NCBI GenBank assembly: GCA_038145075.1
Contig: JAYQOY010000061.1
Coordinates: forward strand, 1 to 8,897
Source: TMED14 sp038145075
Lineage (GTDB): Bacteria; Bacteroidota; Bacteroidia; Flavobacteriales; Schleiferiaceae
DNA length: 8,897 nucleotides
Direction: 5' to 3'
The notes below the pieces were generated by a model. It was not told the origin of the DNA, searched no databases, and saw only the letters and a program-made list of their open reading frames with translations. Position numbers and translations under genes: made by a program. Shown here piece by piece: positions 1-6,695 of this stretch (position 1 is its first letter; each line of letters begins with the position of its first letter).

Positions 1-54
1 AAACTGTGTGGTGGACCTTCGCCGCGCGCTGGGACTTTCCGTTATTTTGCCAAG

Positions 55-120
55 CTCTAGCTCCCTAGCTCCCTAGCTCCCTAGCTCCCTAGCTCCCTAG
101 CTCCCTAGCTCCCTAGCCCT
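55..120. repeat. 8-bp tandem repeat array (CTCCCTAG, seven perfect units)
   Basis: Seven uninterrupted perfect copies of CTCCCTAG fill 61-116. A shortened unit (CTCTAG, 55-60) precedes them and a partial CCCT (117-120) follows. The array runs into the stop codon of the minus-strand dehydrogenase gene (119-121). Read on the minus strand the unit is CTAGGGAG, so the 3' end of that transcript would carry eight GGG tracts separated mostly by AGCTA, which fits the usual pattern for potential G-quadruplexes. Each unit contains the palindromes CTAG and AGCT. TAG occurs on both strands, and 8 is not a multiple of 3, so three units place a stop in all six frames. Whether the array acts in termination or is only a slippage-prone tract is unknown. 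Confidence 0.95.
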
Positions 121-1405
121 ACAGCCGCGCATCCACCACCTCGCGGGGAAGCACGCCTTTGACGTCGTAGATCACGGCGCCTTTTTGGGCTTTGAGTTGG
201 TGCATGTCCAAGGCCAGGAATTGGTCGTGGGCTACGGCTAAAACGATGGCATCGTAGCCAGCGGGATCCAATGCGTCGACCAGGCTAAAGCCGTACTCGT
301 GCTCGACCTCTTGAGAGCTGGCCCAGGGATCGTAGGTATCGACTTGCAAGCCGTATTGGAGGAGTTCGTGGCGGATGTCCACGACTTTGGTGTTTCGAAT
401 GTCCGGGCAGTTCTCCTTGAAGGTGATGCCCAGCAGCAGGGTGCGGCTTTCTTTGACGGTTTTGCCTTCGGCTATCAGGAGTTTTACCACTTTGCTGGCG
501 ATGAAGAGCCCCATGGAGTCGTTGACACGGCGGCCACTGAGGATGACGGCGGGGTGGTAGCCCAGGCTTTCGGCTTTATGGGCGAGGTAGTAGGGGTCCA
601 CGGAAATGCAGTGCCCGCCGACGAGACCGGGGCTGTACTTCAGGAAGTTCCACTTGGTACCAGCGGCTTCGAGGACGTCGCGCGTGTCAATTCCGACGCG
701 GTCAAAAATGAGCGAAAGCTCGTTCACGAAGGAAATGTTGACGTCGCGTTGCGCGTTTTCAATGGCTTTGGAAGCTTCGGCCACCTTCATGTTGGGGGCC
801 AAATGCGTTCCCGCCGCGATGATGCTTCGGTAAAGCCCGTCCACAAACTGGGCGGCGTCAGGAGTGCTCCCGGAGGTCACCTTCTTGATGGTGGTCAAGG
901 TGTTGACTTTGTCGCCGGGGTTGATGCGTTCGGGACTGTAGCCGCAGAAAAAATCAGCATTGAATTTCAAGCCACTGATGGATTCCAACACGGGCACGCA
1001 GTCCTCTTCGGTGCAGCCGGGGTAGGTGGTGGATTCGTAGATGACGACGTCGCCTTTTTGTAGGTAGCGGCCGATCATGTTGGAGGCGCTCATCAAGGGG
1101 CCTAAATCGGGCGCATTCGAGGCGTTGATCGGGGTGGGGACGGTCACAATGTAGACGTTGGCTTGGGCCAAATCGTCCATCGTACAGCTAAATTGAATGC
1201 CGCGGTCCAGCGCCGCTTGGATGGCGGCGGGTTCCGCTTCCTTGGTGGAATCTTCGGCGCGCTTGAGTTCATCGACGCGGGCGCATTTGATGTCAAAGCC
1301 CAACACGCGGTAGTGCTTGGAAAATTCCAGGGCAAGAGGCATGCCGACGTAGCCCAAACCAATGACGGCAATGTGAGGATTCGTAGGCAGTTGCGCAGGA
1401 TTCAT
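119..1405 (-). CDS. tviB: nucleotide sugar dehydrogenase, UDP-N-acetylhexosamine 6-dehydrogenase (TviB/WbpO type)
   Basis: This enzyme oxidises C6 of a UDP-N-acetylhexosamine (GlcNAc or GalNAc) to the uronic acid in two NAD-dependent steps in the cytoplasm, supplying acidic sugars for capsule, O-antigen or exopolysaccharide. With the ATG at 1405 it has 428 residues, the normal family length. The N-terminal Rossmann motif GLGYVG lies at 16-21, YSPERINPGD at 156-165, the conserved Lys213 and Asn in the KAIENAQRD region follow, and the catalytic Cys266 lies in GLVGGHC. FKENCPDIRNT in the C-terminal NAD/UDP-binding domain is typical of the TviB/WbpO branch rather than UDP-glucose dehydrogenases. 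A GTG at 1423 would add six residues, but it falls inside the intergenic inverted repeat, so the ATG is preferred. The gene is divergent from the ABC exporter, and the repeat array sits at its stop codon. The symbol is by family resemblance; GlcNAc and GalNAc specificity cannot be separated here. Confidence 0.93.
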   Translation of the reverse strand: MNPAQLPTNPHIAVIGLGYVGMPLALEFSKHYRVLGFDIKCARVDELKRAEDSTKEAEPAAIQAALDRGIQFSCTMDDLAQANVYIVTVPTPINASNAPDLGPLMSASNMIGRYLQKGDVVIYESTTYPGCTEEDCVPVLESISGLKFNADFFCGYSPERINPGDKVNTLTTIKKVTSGSTPDAAQFVDGLYRSIIAAGTHLAPNMKVAEASKAIENAQRDVNISFVNELSLIFDRVGIDTRDVLEAAGTKWNFLKYSPGLVGGHCISVDPYYLAHKAESLGYHPAVILSGRRVNDSMGLFIASKVVKLLIAEGKTVKESRTLLLGITFKENCPDIRNTKVVDIRHELLQYGLQVDTYDPWASSQEVEHEYGFSLVDALDPAGYDAIVLAVAHDQFLALDMHQLKAQKGAVIYDVKGVLPREVVDARL

Positions 1406-1410
1406 ACGGG

Positions 1411-1436
1411 TAAAGGTACGCACCGCCGTACCTTTA
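1411..1436. promoter_or_regulatory. perfect 10-bp inverted repeat; candidate divergent promoter/operator
   Basis: TAAAGGTACG (1411-1420) and CGTACCTTTA (1427-1436) are perfect inverted repeats around a 6-bp centre, in the 35-bp gap between the two divergent start codons (1405 minus, 1441 plus). Each arm read outward contains TACCTTTA, one base from the Bacteroidota -7 consensus TAnnTTTG, ending 5 nt before the minus-strand ATG and 4 nt before the plus-strand ATG. Transcription could therefore start at or very near both start codons. No convincing TTG -33 element was found at the usual distance on either strand, so a regulator operator is an alternative reading. Confidence 0.5.
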
Positions 1437-1440
1437 TACC

Positions 1441-3210
1441 ATGAAAGCCTTGTGGACGCTCAATCCCTATTTCTGGCGCTACAAGTGGCTCCTGCTGAGC
1501 GGGGTACTTTTTGTCCTGCTTTCCTCCGCGTTTTCGGTTTTTCCGGCGGTGTACATTCGGCAGGCTTTTGACGAGGTGGCGGCGGCGATTTCGGGCCAGG
1601 GCAGCCCGGATGCGCAGCGCAGTTTGGATTTGAAGCAGGCCTTGATCCTGTATTCGGCCTTGATTTTGGGCCTCAGCATCATCAAGGGCCTCTTCACCTT
1701 CTTGATGCGCCAAACGCTGATCGTCATGTCGCGCCATATCGAGTACGACTTGAAGAATGCGATTTACGCGCACTACCAGCAATTGGATTTGGCCTTTTAC
1801 CGCCGCAATAGCACGGGCGATTTGATGAACCGCATCAGCGAGGACGTAAGCCGAACGCGCATGTACATCGGTCCCGCCCTCATGTACACGTTGAATACCG
1901 CCTTTGCGACGGGCATCACGCTTTACTTCATGTTCTCGGTGGACGTCCGTTTGAGCCTCCTGACCCTAGCGCCCATGCCCATTTTGGTGTGGTGCATTTA
2001 CCGCGTTTCGACCCTGATTAACCAGCGCAGCCATGCCGTTCAGGCGCAGCAGTCGGCTATCAGCACGCTGGCGCAGGAGACGTTTTCGGGCCTTCGCGTG
2101 TTGAAGGCGTTTGGCTTGGAGGAGGAACAGACCGAACGCTACGCCGAAAGTGCCGCCCGCTCCTTCCAACAGAACGAACGCCTCTACCGCGTCAACGCCC
2201 TCTTCATGCCCCTCATGCTCCTTTTGGTGGGCGCCTCCACCCTCATCGCGGTGTGGGTCGGCGGCCAAGGCGTCATTGAAGGGCGCCTCAGCCCCGGGGT
2301 CATCGCCGAATTCATCTACTACGTCAACCTCCTCACCTGGCCCATCGCCAGCATCGGCTGGGTCATGAGCATGGTGCAACGCGCCGAGGCCTCCATGCAG
2401 CGCATCAACGACTTCCTGCACGTCGAGCCGGCCATCCAAAACGCCCAGGACGCCCGCAGCCCCGAGACTATTCGCGGCGAAATCGTCTTTGAAAACGTCA
2501 GCTACACCTATCCGGACAGTGGCATTCAGGCGCTTAAAAACTTTTCGGCCCGAATTGCCCCCGGCGAAACCATCGTGGTGGTGGGCAAAACGGGCTCGGG
2601 CAAGAGCACCTTGGGCCTCCTCCTCAACCGCCTCATGGACCCCACCGAAGGGCGCATCCTCGTGGACGGCCTGGACATCCGCGACTGGGACGTGAACGCC
2701 CTGCGCAAAGCGGTCGGCACCGTCCCCCAAGACGCCTTCCTCTTTAGCGATTCCATCGCCGAAAACATCGCCTTCGGCACCCTAGAAGCGGACCGCCCCA
2801 CCGTGGAATCTTACGCCGAGCTGGCCCATGTCGCCGACGACGTCCGCGGCTTCCCCAAAGGCTTTGACACTGTGGTAGGTGAGCGCGGCGTGACCCTCAG
2901 CGGGGGCCAAAAACAGCGTGTCAGCATCGCCCGCGCCCTCATCAAGCAGCCGCCTATGCTCGTTTTGGACGATGCCCTGAGCGCGGTGGACACTGACACG
3001 GAGGTCAGCATCCTTTCGGGCCTACGCGAACGCATCGCGGGCGTCACCGCCCTTTTGATCACCCAGCGCTTGAGCTGTGTGCACTTGGCCGACCGCATCT
3101 ACGTCTTAGACGAAGGCAGCTTGGTCCAAGAGGGCAGCCATGCCGCATTGGTCCAAACGCCCGGCATCTACGCGGAACTCTACGCCCTCCAAAACCCCGA
3201 CACCTGGTAG
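1441..3210 (+). CDS. ABC exporter half-transporter (fused permease and ATPase, MsbA/MdlA-like)
   Basis: The 589-residue protein is a full-length type IV ABC half-transporter in the inner membrane, exporting an unidentified lipid, drug or peptide as a dimer. The membrane domain (about 1-330) shows hydrophobic segments near 16-38, 66-89, 145-165, 171-189, 254-275 and 285-310. The ATPase domain begins near 346, with A-loop Tyr357, Walker A GKTGSGKST (382-390), Q-loop Gln430, signature LSGGQ (486-490), Walker B ending LVLDD (507-511) and D-loop SAVD (514-517). Two catalytic positions deviate: the usual Walker B glutamate is Asp511, and the H-loop histidine is Gln542 (TQRLS). Such changes are known from the degenerate subunit of heterodimeric exporters. 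Leu and Ala codon choice changes near residue 231. It is the first gene of a close-packed run, with the methyltransferase ATG 1 bp past its stop. Substrate unknown. Confidence 0.95.
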   Translation: MKALWTLNPYFWRYKWLLLSGVLFVLLSSAFSVFPAVYIRQAFDEVAAAISGQGSPDAQRSLDLKQALILYSALILGLSIIKGLFTFLMRQTLIVMSRHIEYDLKNAIYAHYQQLDLAFYRRNSTGDLMNRISEDVSRTRMYIGPALMYTLNTAFATGITLYFMFSVDVRLSLLTLAPMPILVWCIYRVSTLINQRSHAVQAQQSAISTLAQETFSGLRVLKAFGLEEEQTERYAESAARSFQQNERLYRVNALFMPLMLLLVGASTLIAVWVGGQGVIEGRLSPGVIAEFIYYVNLLTWPIASIGWVMSMVQRAEASMQRINDFLHVEPAIQNAQDARSPETIRGEIVFENVSYTYPDSGIQALKNFSARIAPGETIVVVGKTGSGKSTLGLLLNRLMDPTEGRILVDGLDIRDWDVNALRKAVGTVPQDAFLFSDSIAENIAFGTLEADRPTVESYAELAHVADDVRGFPKGFDTVVGERGVTLSGGQKQRVSIARALIKQPPMLVLDDALSAVDTDTEVSILSGLRERIAGVTALLITQRLSCVHLADRIYVLDEGSLVQEGSHAALVQTPGIYAELYALQNPDTW

Positions 3211-3211
3211 C

Positions 3212-4366
3212 ATGAAGCCCTATCCCAATCTGGTGGCCGGTGTCCTCGAAGTCCTGGAATGGTCCTTTGGAAAGGGCTGGTACGCCGACCGCGTGGTGGA
3301 CAAGGTCCTCCGAGCCAACAAAAAATGGGGCGCGCGCGACCGGGCCTTCGTGGCCCAGCACAGCTACGAGATGGTCCGATGGTGGCGCCTCCTCTGGGAA
3401 CTCAAGGGCGAGGAACCTACCCTCAAACGCAAGAAACTCAAAGAACTCTTCGAAGTCTACTGGGCCTGGCAAGTCGAAGGTAGCCTCAGCCTTCCGGACT
3501 TCCCCCTTGGCGTCGCCCAAAGCTATCCCGACTGGCTCGACAGCCGCGCGGCCGGCGCGCTGGGCGCCCGCTGGCCGGCGCTGGCCACGGCCTTGAACCA
3601 GCCGGCCCACGTCATTTTGCGCACCAACACCTGGAAGGCGAGCCGCGAACAGGTCCTCGAACGCCTGGCCGCCGAAGGCATTGAGGCCGCCGCCTCGGAT
3701 CTCCGCCCGGAGGCCATTGTGTTGGCGAAGCGGCCGCGCTTGCAGCATTTGGGCAGTTTCCAGGACGGCTGGTACGAAGTGCAAGACGGGGGTTCGCAGT
3801 GCATTGCCCCCTACCTCGATCCTCAACCCGGGGACCGCGTACTGGACGGCTGTTCCGGCGCGGGCGGGAAGGCCCTGCATGTGGCGGCGTTGATGCAGAA
3901 CCAAGGCGAAATTCTCTGCATGGACGTGGAGGCCTATAAGCTGTCGGAGGCGGAGAAGCGGGCGGCCCGCGCCGGCATTTCCATTCTGCGCACCGGCCAC
4001 ATTCAGCATGCGGCGGATGTGACGGAGCGGGGGGCTTGGGCGGACAAGATGTTGCTGGACGTGCCATGTTCGGGTACGGGGGTGATTCGGCGCGATGTGG
4101 ACACCAAGTGGAAGCTGCAGCCCGAGCATTTGGAGCGAACCCGCGAACTGCAGGCGTCCATTTTGGACCGCTATCCCGAGGCCTTGAAGCCAGGCGGGCG
4201 CCTGGTGTACGCGACCTGTAGCATTCTGCCGGAGGAAAACGAGGCGCAAGTGGAGGCCTTTGTGAAGGCGCATCCGGAATTTACCTTAGAGGAAGAAGTG
4301 CGCATTAGCCCGGAGCACGTTCATTCGGACGGATACTTTGTGGCGGTGCTCACGAAAAACGCTTAA
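3212..4366 (+). CDS. RsmB/NOP-family RNA (cytosine-5-)-methyltransferase
   Basis: A SAM-dependent methyltransferase that places m5C on RNA, probably 16S rRNA by analogy with RsmB; the exact target cannot be read here. The 384-residue protein has an N-terminal helical region (about 1-130, including KWGARDR, resembling the NusB-like domain of RsmB) and a Rossmann methyltransferase domain. Motif I is DGCSGAGGK (212-220). Motif IV is DVPCSGTG with Cys286, the residue expected to help release product. Motif VI is YATCS with Cys336, the expected nucleophile. Both cysteines are present, so it should be active. It is somewhat shorter than E. coli RsmB (about 429). The frame is open further upstream, but the ATG at 3212, 1 bp after the exporter stop, gives the family N-terminus; an earlier start would overlap the exporter. 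Codon choice shifts from CTC-rich to TTG/CTG-rich around 3540-3720. Confidence 0.93.
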   Translation: MKPYPNLVAGVLEVLEWSFGKGWYADRVVDKVLRANKKWGARDRAFVAQHSYEMVRWWRLLWELKGEEPTLKRKKLKELFEVYWAWQVEGSLSLPDFPLGVAQSYPDWLDSRAAGALGARWPALATALNQPAHVILRTNTWKASREQVLERLAAEGIEAAASDLRPEAIVLAKRPRLQHLGSFQDGWYEVQDGGSQCIAPYLDPQPGDRVLDGCSGAGGKALHVAALMQNQGEILCMDVEAYKLSEAEKRAARAGISILRTGHIQHAADVTERGAWADKMLLDVPCSGTGVIRRDVDTKWKLQPEHLERTRELQASILDRYPEALKPGGRLVYATCSILPEENEAQVEAFVKAHPEFTLEEEVRISPEHVHSDGYFVAVLTKNA

Positions 4367-4383
4367 AACGCTTAAAAACGCTT
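4356..4383 (+). repeat. three direct copies of AAAACGCTT spanning the methyltransferase stop codon
   Basis: AAAACGCTT occurs at 4356-4364, 4365-4373 and 4375-4383, the last two separated by one extra A. The first copy encodes the C-terminal residues of the methyltransferase and contributes the T of its TAA stop (4364-4366). The other two fill most of the 21-bp gap before the murQ ATG at 4388. The A-rich tract may aid murQ translation, because no Shine-Dalgarno-like sequence is evident. It may equally be slippage-derived spacer. Confidence 0.85.
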
Positions 4384-4387
4384 CGAG

Positions 4388-5200
4388 ATGGCGCTTATTA
4401 CCGAATCTGAATCTCTGCACCACAACCTCGAGGAGCTGTCGACGGCCGAATTGCTGCGCGGCATCAACCAGGAGGACCAGAAGGTCGCCGTGGCGGTTGA
4501 GCAGGCCCTTCCAGCGTTGGAAGCGCTCGTGAATGCGATTTTGCCGCAGATGCGCCGTGGTGGTCGCCTCTTTTACATTGGGGCGGGTACGTCGGGGCGT
4601 TTGGGCATTGTGGATGCGTCCGAATGTCCGCCCACCTTTGGGGTGGATCACGGCGTCGTCGTGGGCCTGATCGCAGGAGGGGACAGCGCCATTCGGAAGG
4701 CCGTGGAGTTCGCCGAGGACGACGCGGAGCAAGCGTGGAAAGATTTAACAGCGCATGCTATTACGGCTCAAGACGCGGTGGTAGGCATTGCGGCCAGTGG
4801 GACGACGCCTTATGTGATTGGGGGCTTGCAGGCCGCGAAGGCGGCGGGCTGTGTGACCGGGGCCATCGTCTGCAATCCGGGCAGTCCCGTAGCTAAGGCG
4901 GCGGAATTCCCTGTGGAAGTCGTGGTGGGTCCGGAATTTGTGACGGGCAGCACGCGGATGAAATCGGGTTCGGCCCAAAAAATGACCCTCAACATGCTGT
5001 CCACGGCGCTGATGATTCAGCTCGGGCACGTGAAAGGCAACCGCATGGTAGACATGCAGCTGAGCAATGACAAACTGGTCGCTCGGGGCACCCGCATGGT
5101 AGCGGAACAAACCGGTCTAGACGCAAACAAAGCGGAAGAACTCTTGTTGAGCTATGGAAGCGTCCGAAAGGCGGTAGAAGCATGGCAAAACCAGCAGTAG
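4388..5200 (+). CDS. murQ: N-acetylmuramic acid 6-phosphate etherase
   Basis: MurQ cleaves the D-lactyl ether of MurNAc-6-phosphate to give GlcNAc-6-phosphate and D-lactate, the key cytoplasmic step in recycling peptidoglycan MurNAc. The 270-residue protein is a SIS-fold enzyme with the sugar-phosphate site GAGTSGRLG (65-73), the family signature DASECPPTF containing Glu79, and a second acidic residue Glu110; these match the catalytic Glu83 and Glu114 of E. coli MurQ. A second SIS-type stretch, ASGTTPYVIGG, and the motif GSTRMKSGSAQK are also present. It is shorter than E. coli MurQ (about 298), mainly at the C-terminus. The ATG at 4388 lies 21 bp after the methyltransferase stop. Its 3' end overlaps the desaturase start by 19 bp. 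No MurNAc PTS or AnmK kinase gene is in view, so the source of its phosphorylated substrate is not shown. Confidence 0.97.
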   Translation: MALITESESLHHNLEELSTAELLRGINQEDQKVAVAVEQALPALEALVNAILPQMRRGGRLFYIGAGTSGRLGIVDASECPPTFGVDHGVVVGLIAGGDSAIRKAVEFAEDDAEQAWKDLTAHAITAQDAVVGIAASGTTPYVIGGLQAAKAAGCVTGAIVCNPGSPVAKAAEFPVEVVVGPEFVTGSTRMKSGSAQKMTLNMLSTALMIQLGHVKGNRMVDMQLSNDKLVARGTRMVAEQTGLDANKAEELLLSYGSVRKAVEAWQNQQ

Positions 5201-6657
5201 CACACATTATTGGATCCGGGATTGCGGGAATAGCGGCGGCCATACGCTTGGCGCGAAAGGGCTATGCCGTGACGGTGTTTGAAGCCAATGCCTATCCGGG
5301 AGGCAAATTGAGTGAATTCCAACTAGGGGAGTACCGCTTTGACGCAGGCCCCAGCTTGTTTACGCTGCCGAATTTGGTCGAAGAGCTCTTTCTGCTCTGC
5401 GGAGAAAACCCCGAGGAGCACTTTCCCTACCTGAAGAAGGACGAATCCTGCCGCTATTTCTGGGAGGATGGCACGCGTTTGACCGCCCACGCGGAACCAG
5501 AAGCGTTTGCATCCGAGGCGGAACGTGTCCTTGGAGAGCCTGCCGCACATACGCTTGAACACATTGCGCTGGCCAAAAAGCAGTACGGGGCGACCTCGGG
5601 CTTCTTTTTGGAACGTTCGCTGCATGACTGGCGCACGTATGCACGGCCCGAAGTGCTTAAGACCTTAGCGGCGGTCCCATCGCTAGGTTTGACCTCCACC
5701 ATGGACCGCATCCACCGCAAGCAGTTCCAGACAGACAAAATGGTCCAGCTCTTTAACCGCTATGCCACCTTCAACGGCTCCAGCCCCTACCAGGCGCCCG
5801 GAACGCTGTGCATGATTCCGCACTTGGAGTTTGGGGTGGGTACCTTCCTGCCCAAACGCGGCATGGTGGACATCACCAACAGCCTAGTGGCCTTGGCACA
5901 GCGTCAAGGGGTGGTATTCCGGTTTGGGGAGCGCGTTACGGCTATCCGCTATGAGGCCGGCCGGGCTAAAGGCTTGACCTTGGAGAGCGGCGAAGAGACC
6001 CAGGCGGATGTGGTCGTCAGCAACATGGATGTCACGCCCACCTACCGGCGCTTGCTGCCTGCCCTGAAGGCGCCCGAAAAAACCCTACGCCAGGAGCGGT
6101 CGTCGTCGGCCTTCATCTTTTACTGGGGGGTTCGCAATCGCTTCCCAGAACTCAACTTGCACAACATCCTTTTCAGCGAGGACTACCCGGGCGAGTTCAA
6201 AGCCCTCTTTGACACCAAGGAGCTCTTTCCAGACCCCACCGTCTACATCAACATCACCTCCAAAGACATCCCCGGAGAGGCTCCACAGGACGGGGAAAAT
6301 TGGTTTGTCATGGTCAATGCGCCCGCAGATTATGGCCAGGACTGGGAGGCGCTTCGCGCGCAAGTGCGCGCCTCCGTCTTGGCTAAAGTGGAGCGCGTTC
6401 TGGGGGTGGATGTGGCGCCGTTCATCGAAGTGGAGGACTACCTCGACCCTCCGCGCATTCAGTCCCGAACGTCCAGCGATCGCGGCGCCTTGTATGGTTC
6501 TAGTAGCAATTCGACCATGGCGGCATTTCTTCGGCACCCCAACCGCGGGCCGCTCAAGAACCTTTACGTCTGTGGGGGCTCCGCCCATCCAGGGGGAGGT
6601 ATTCCGCTCTGCTTGTTAAGTGGGAAGATTGTGGGCGAGGCGGTGCCTCAGGCGTAG
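5182..6657 (+). CDS. crtD: carotenoid desaturase, phytoene desaturase family (probably 1-hydroxycarotenoid 3,4-desaturase)
   Basis: A 491-residue FAD-dependent amine-oxidase-fold enzyme that introduces double bonds into membrane-associated carotenoids. The dinucleotide-binding motif GSGIAG lies at 11-16 with the ribose-binding Glu35, followed by PGGK (39-42) and FDAGPSLF (53-60). The C-terminal FAD-closing segment contains GGSAHPGGGIP (465-475) and PLCLLSGKI. By recalled resemblance, RGALYGSSSNS and HPGGGIPLCL resemble the flavobacterial CrtD branch (3,4-desaturation of 1-hydroxycarotenoids for myxol- or saproxanthin-type pigments) more than CrtI, which often ends with HPGxGVPI. CrtI remains an alternative, and no crtB or other pigment gene is nearby to decide. 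The start at 5182 lies inside murQ in another frame. It is the only plausible one, because the FAD motif begins ten residues later and no other Met precedes it. The overlap suggests translational coupling to murQ. Confidence 0.9.
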   Translation: MAKPAVAHIIGSGIAGIAAAIRLARKGYAVTVFEANAYPGGKLSEFQLGEYRFDAGPSLFTLPNLVEELFLLCGENPEEHFPYLKKDESCRYFWEDGTRLTAHAEPEAFASEAERVLGEPAAHTLEHIALAKKQYGATSGFFLERSLHDWRTYARPEVLKTLAAVPSLGLTSTMDRIHRKQFQTDKMVQLFNRYATFNGSSPYQAPGTLCMIPHLEFGVGTFLPKRGMVDITNSLVALAQRQGVVFRFGERVTAIRYEAGRAKGLTLESGEETQADVVVSNMDVTPTYRRLLPALKAPEKTLRQERSSSAFIFYWGVRNRFPELNLHNILFSEDYPGEFKALFDTKELFPDPTVYINITSKDIPGEAPQDGENWFVMVNAPADYGQDWEALRAQVRASVLAKVERVLGVDVAPFIEVEDYLDPPRIQSRTSSDRGALYGSSSNSTMAAFLRHPNRGPLKNLYVCGGSAHPGGGIPLCLLSGKIVGEAVPQA

Positions 6658-6673
6658 AAAAACCCTGCGCCTA

Positions 6674-6695
6674 TGGGGGCAAAGGCCTAGCCCCA
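6674..6695. terminator. possible shared terminator hairpin between convergent genes
   Basis: TGGGGGC (6674-6680) can pair with GCCCCA (6690-6695) as a six-pair stem with one bulged G, in the short convergent gap between the desaturase and murI stops. It overlaps the murI stop codon. A TTTT follows at 6700-6703 on the plus strand, and AAAAA at 6658-6662 gives a U tract for the minus direction, but neither sits directly at the stem base. The stem is short, so this is a weak call. Confidence 0.3.

Noticed and set aside
1..60. Possible C-terminal end of a plus-strand gene (frame 1, stop at 58-60)
   Set aside because: Only 19 codons are visible, none recognisable, and all three plus frames are open here, so the true frame, or whether this is coding at all, cannot be decided.
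61..116. CRISPR array
   Set aside because: The units are 8 bp and directly adjacent, with no spacers and no cas genes.
299..1063. 254-codon plus-strand open frame opposite the dehydrogenase gene
   Set aside because: It is antisense to a gene with intact catalytic motifs, has low-complexity Gly/Val/Asp-rich translation, and shows no start signal.
1405..1423. GTG at 1423 as the dehydrogenase start
   Set aside because: It would extend the protein by six residues before the Rossmann fold and sits inside the intergenic palindrome. The ATG at 1405 gives the usual family N-terminus.
1966..2730. 254-codon minus-strand open frame inside the ABC exporter gene
   Set aside because: It lies opposite the membrane domain and Walker A region of a clear exporter. 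Its His/Gly/Ala/Asp-rich translation has no family features.
3059..4273. 404-codon open frame on the minus strand opposite the methyltransferase gene
   Set aside because: The plus-strand frame has complete family motifs. The antisense translation is Arg/Gly/Pro-rich without recognisable domains, as expected from a GC-rich gene read backwards.
6345..6375. GC-rich inverted repeat (GGAGGCGC and GCGCCTCC, with an inner GCGCGC hairpin) in the desaturase gene
   Set aside because: It lies within conserved coding sequence and is the kind of palindrome expected by chance in GC-rich codons. There is no T tract or other sign of function.
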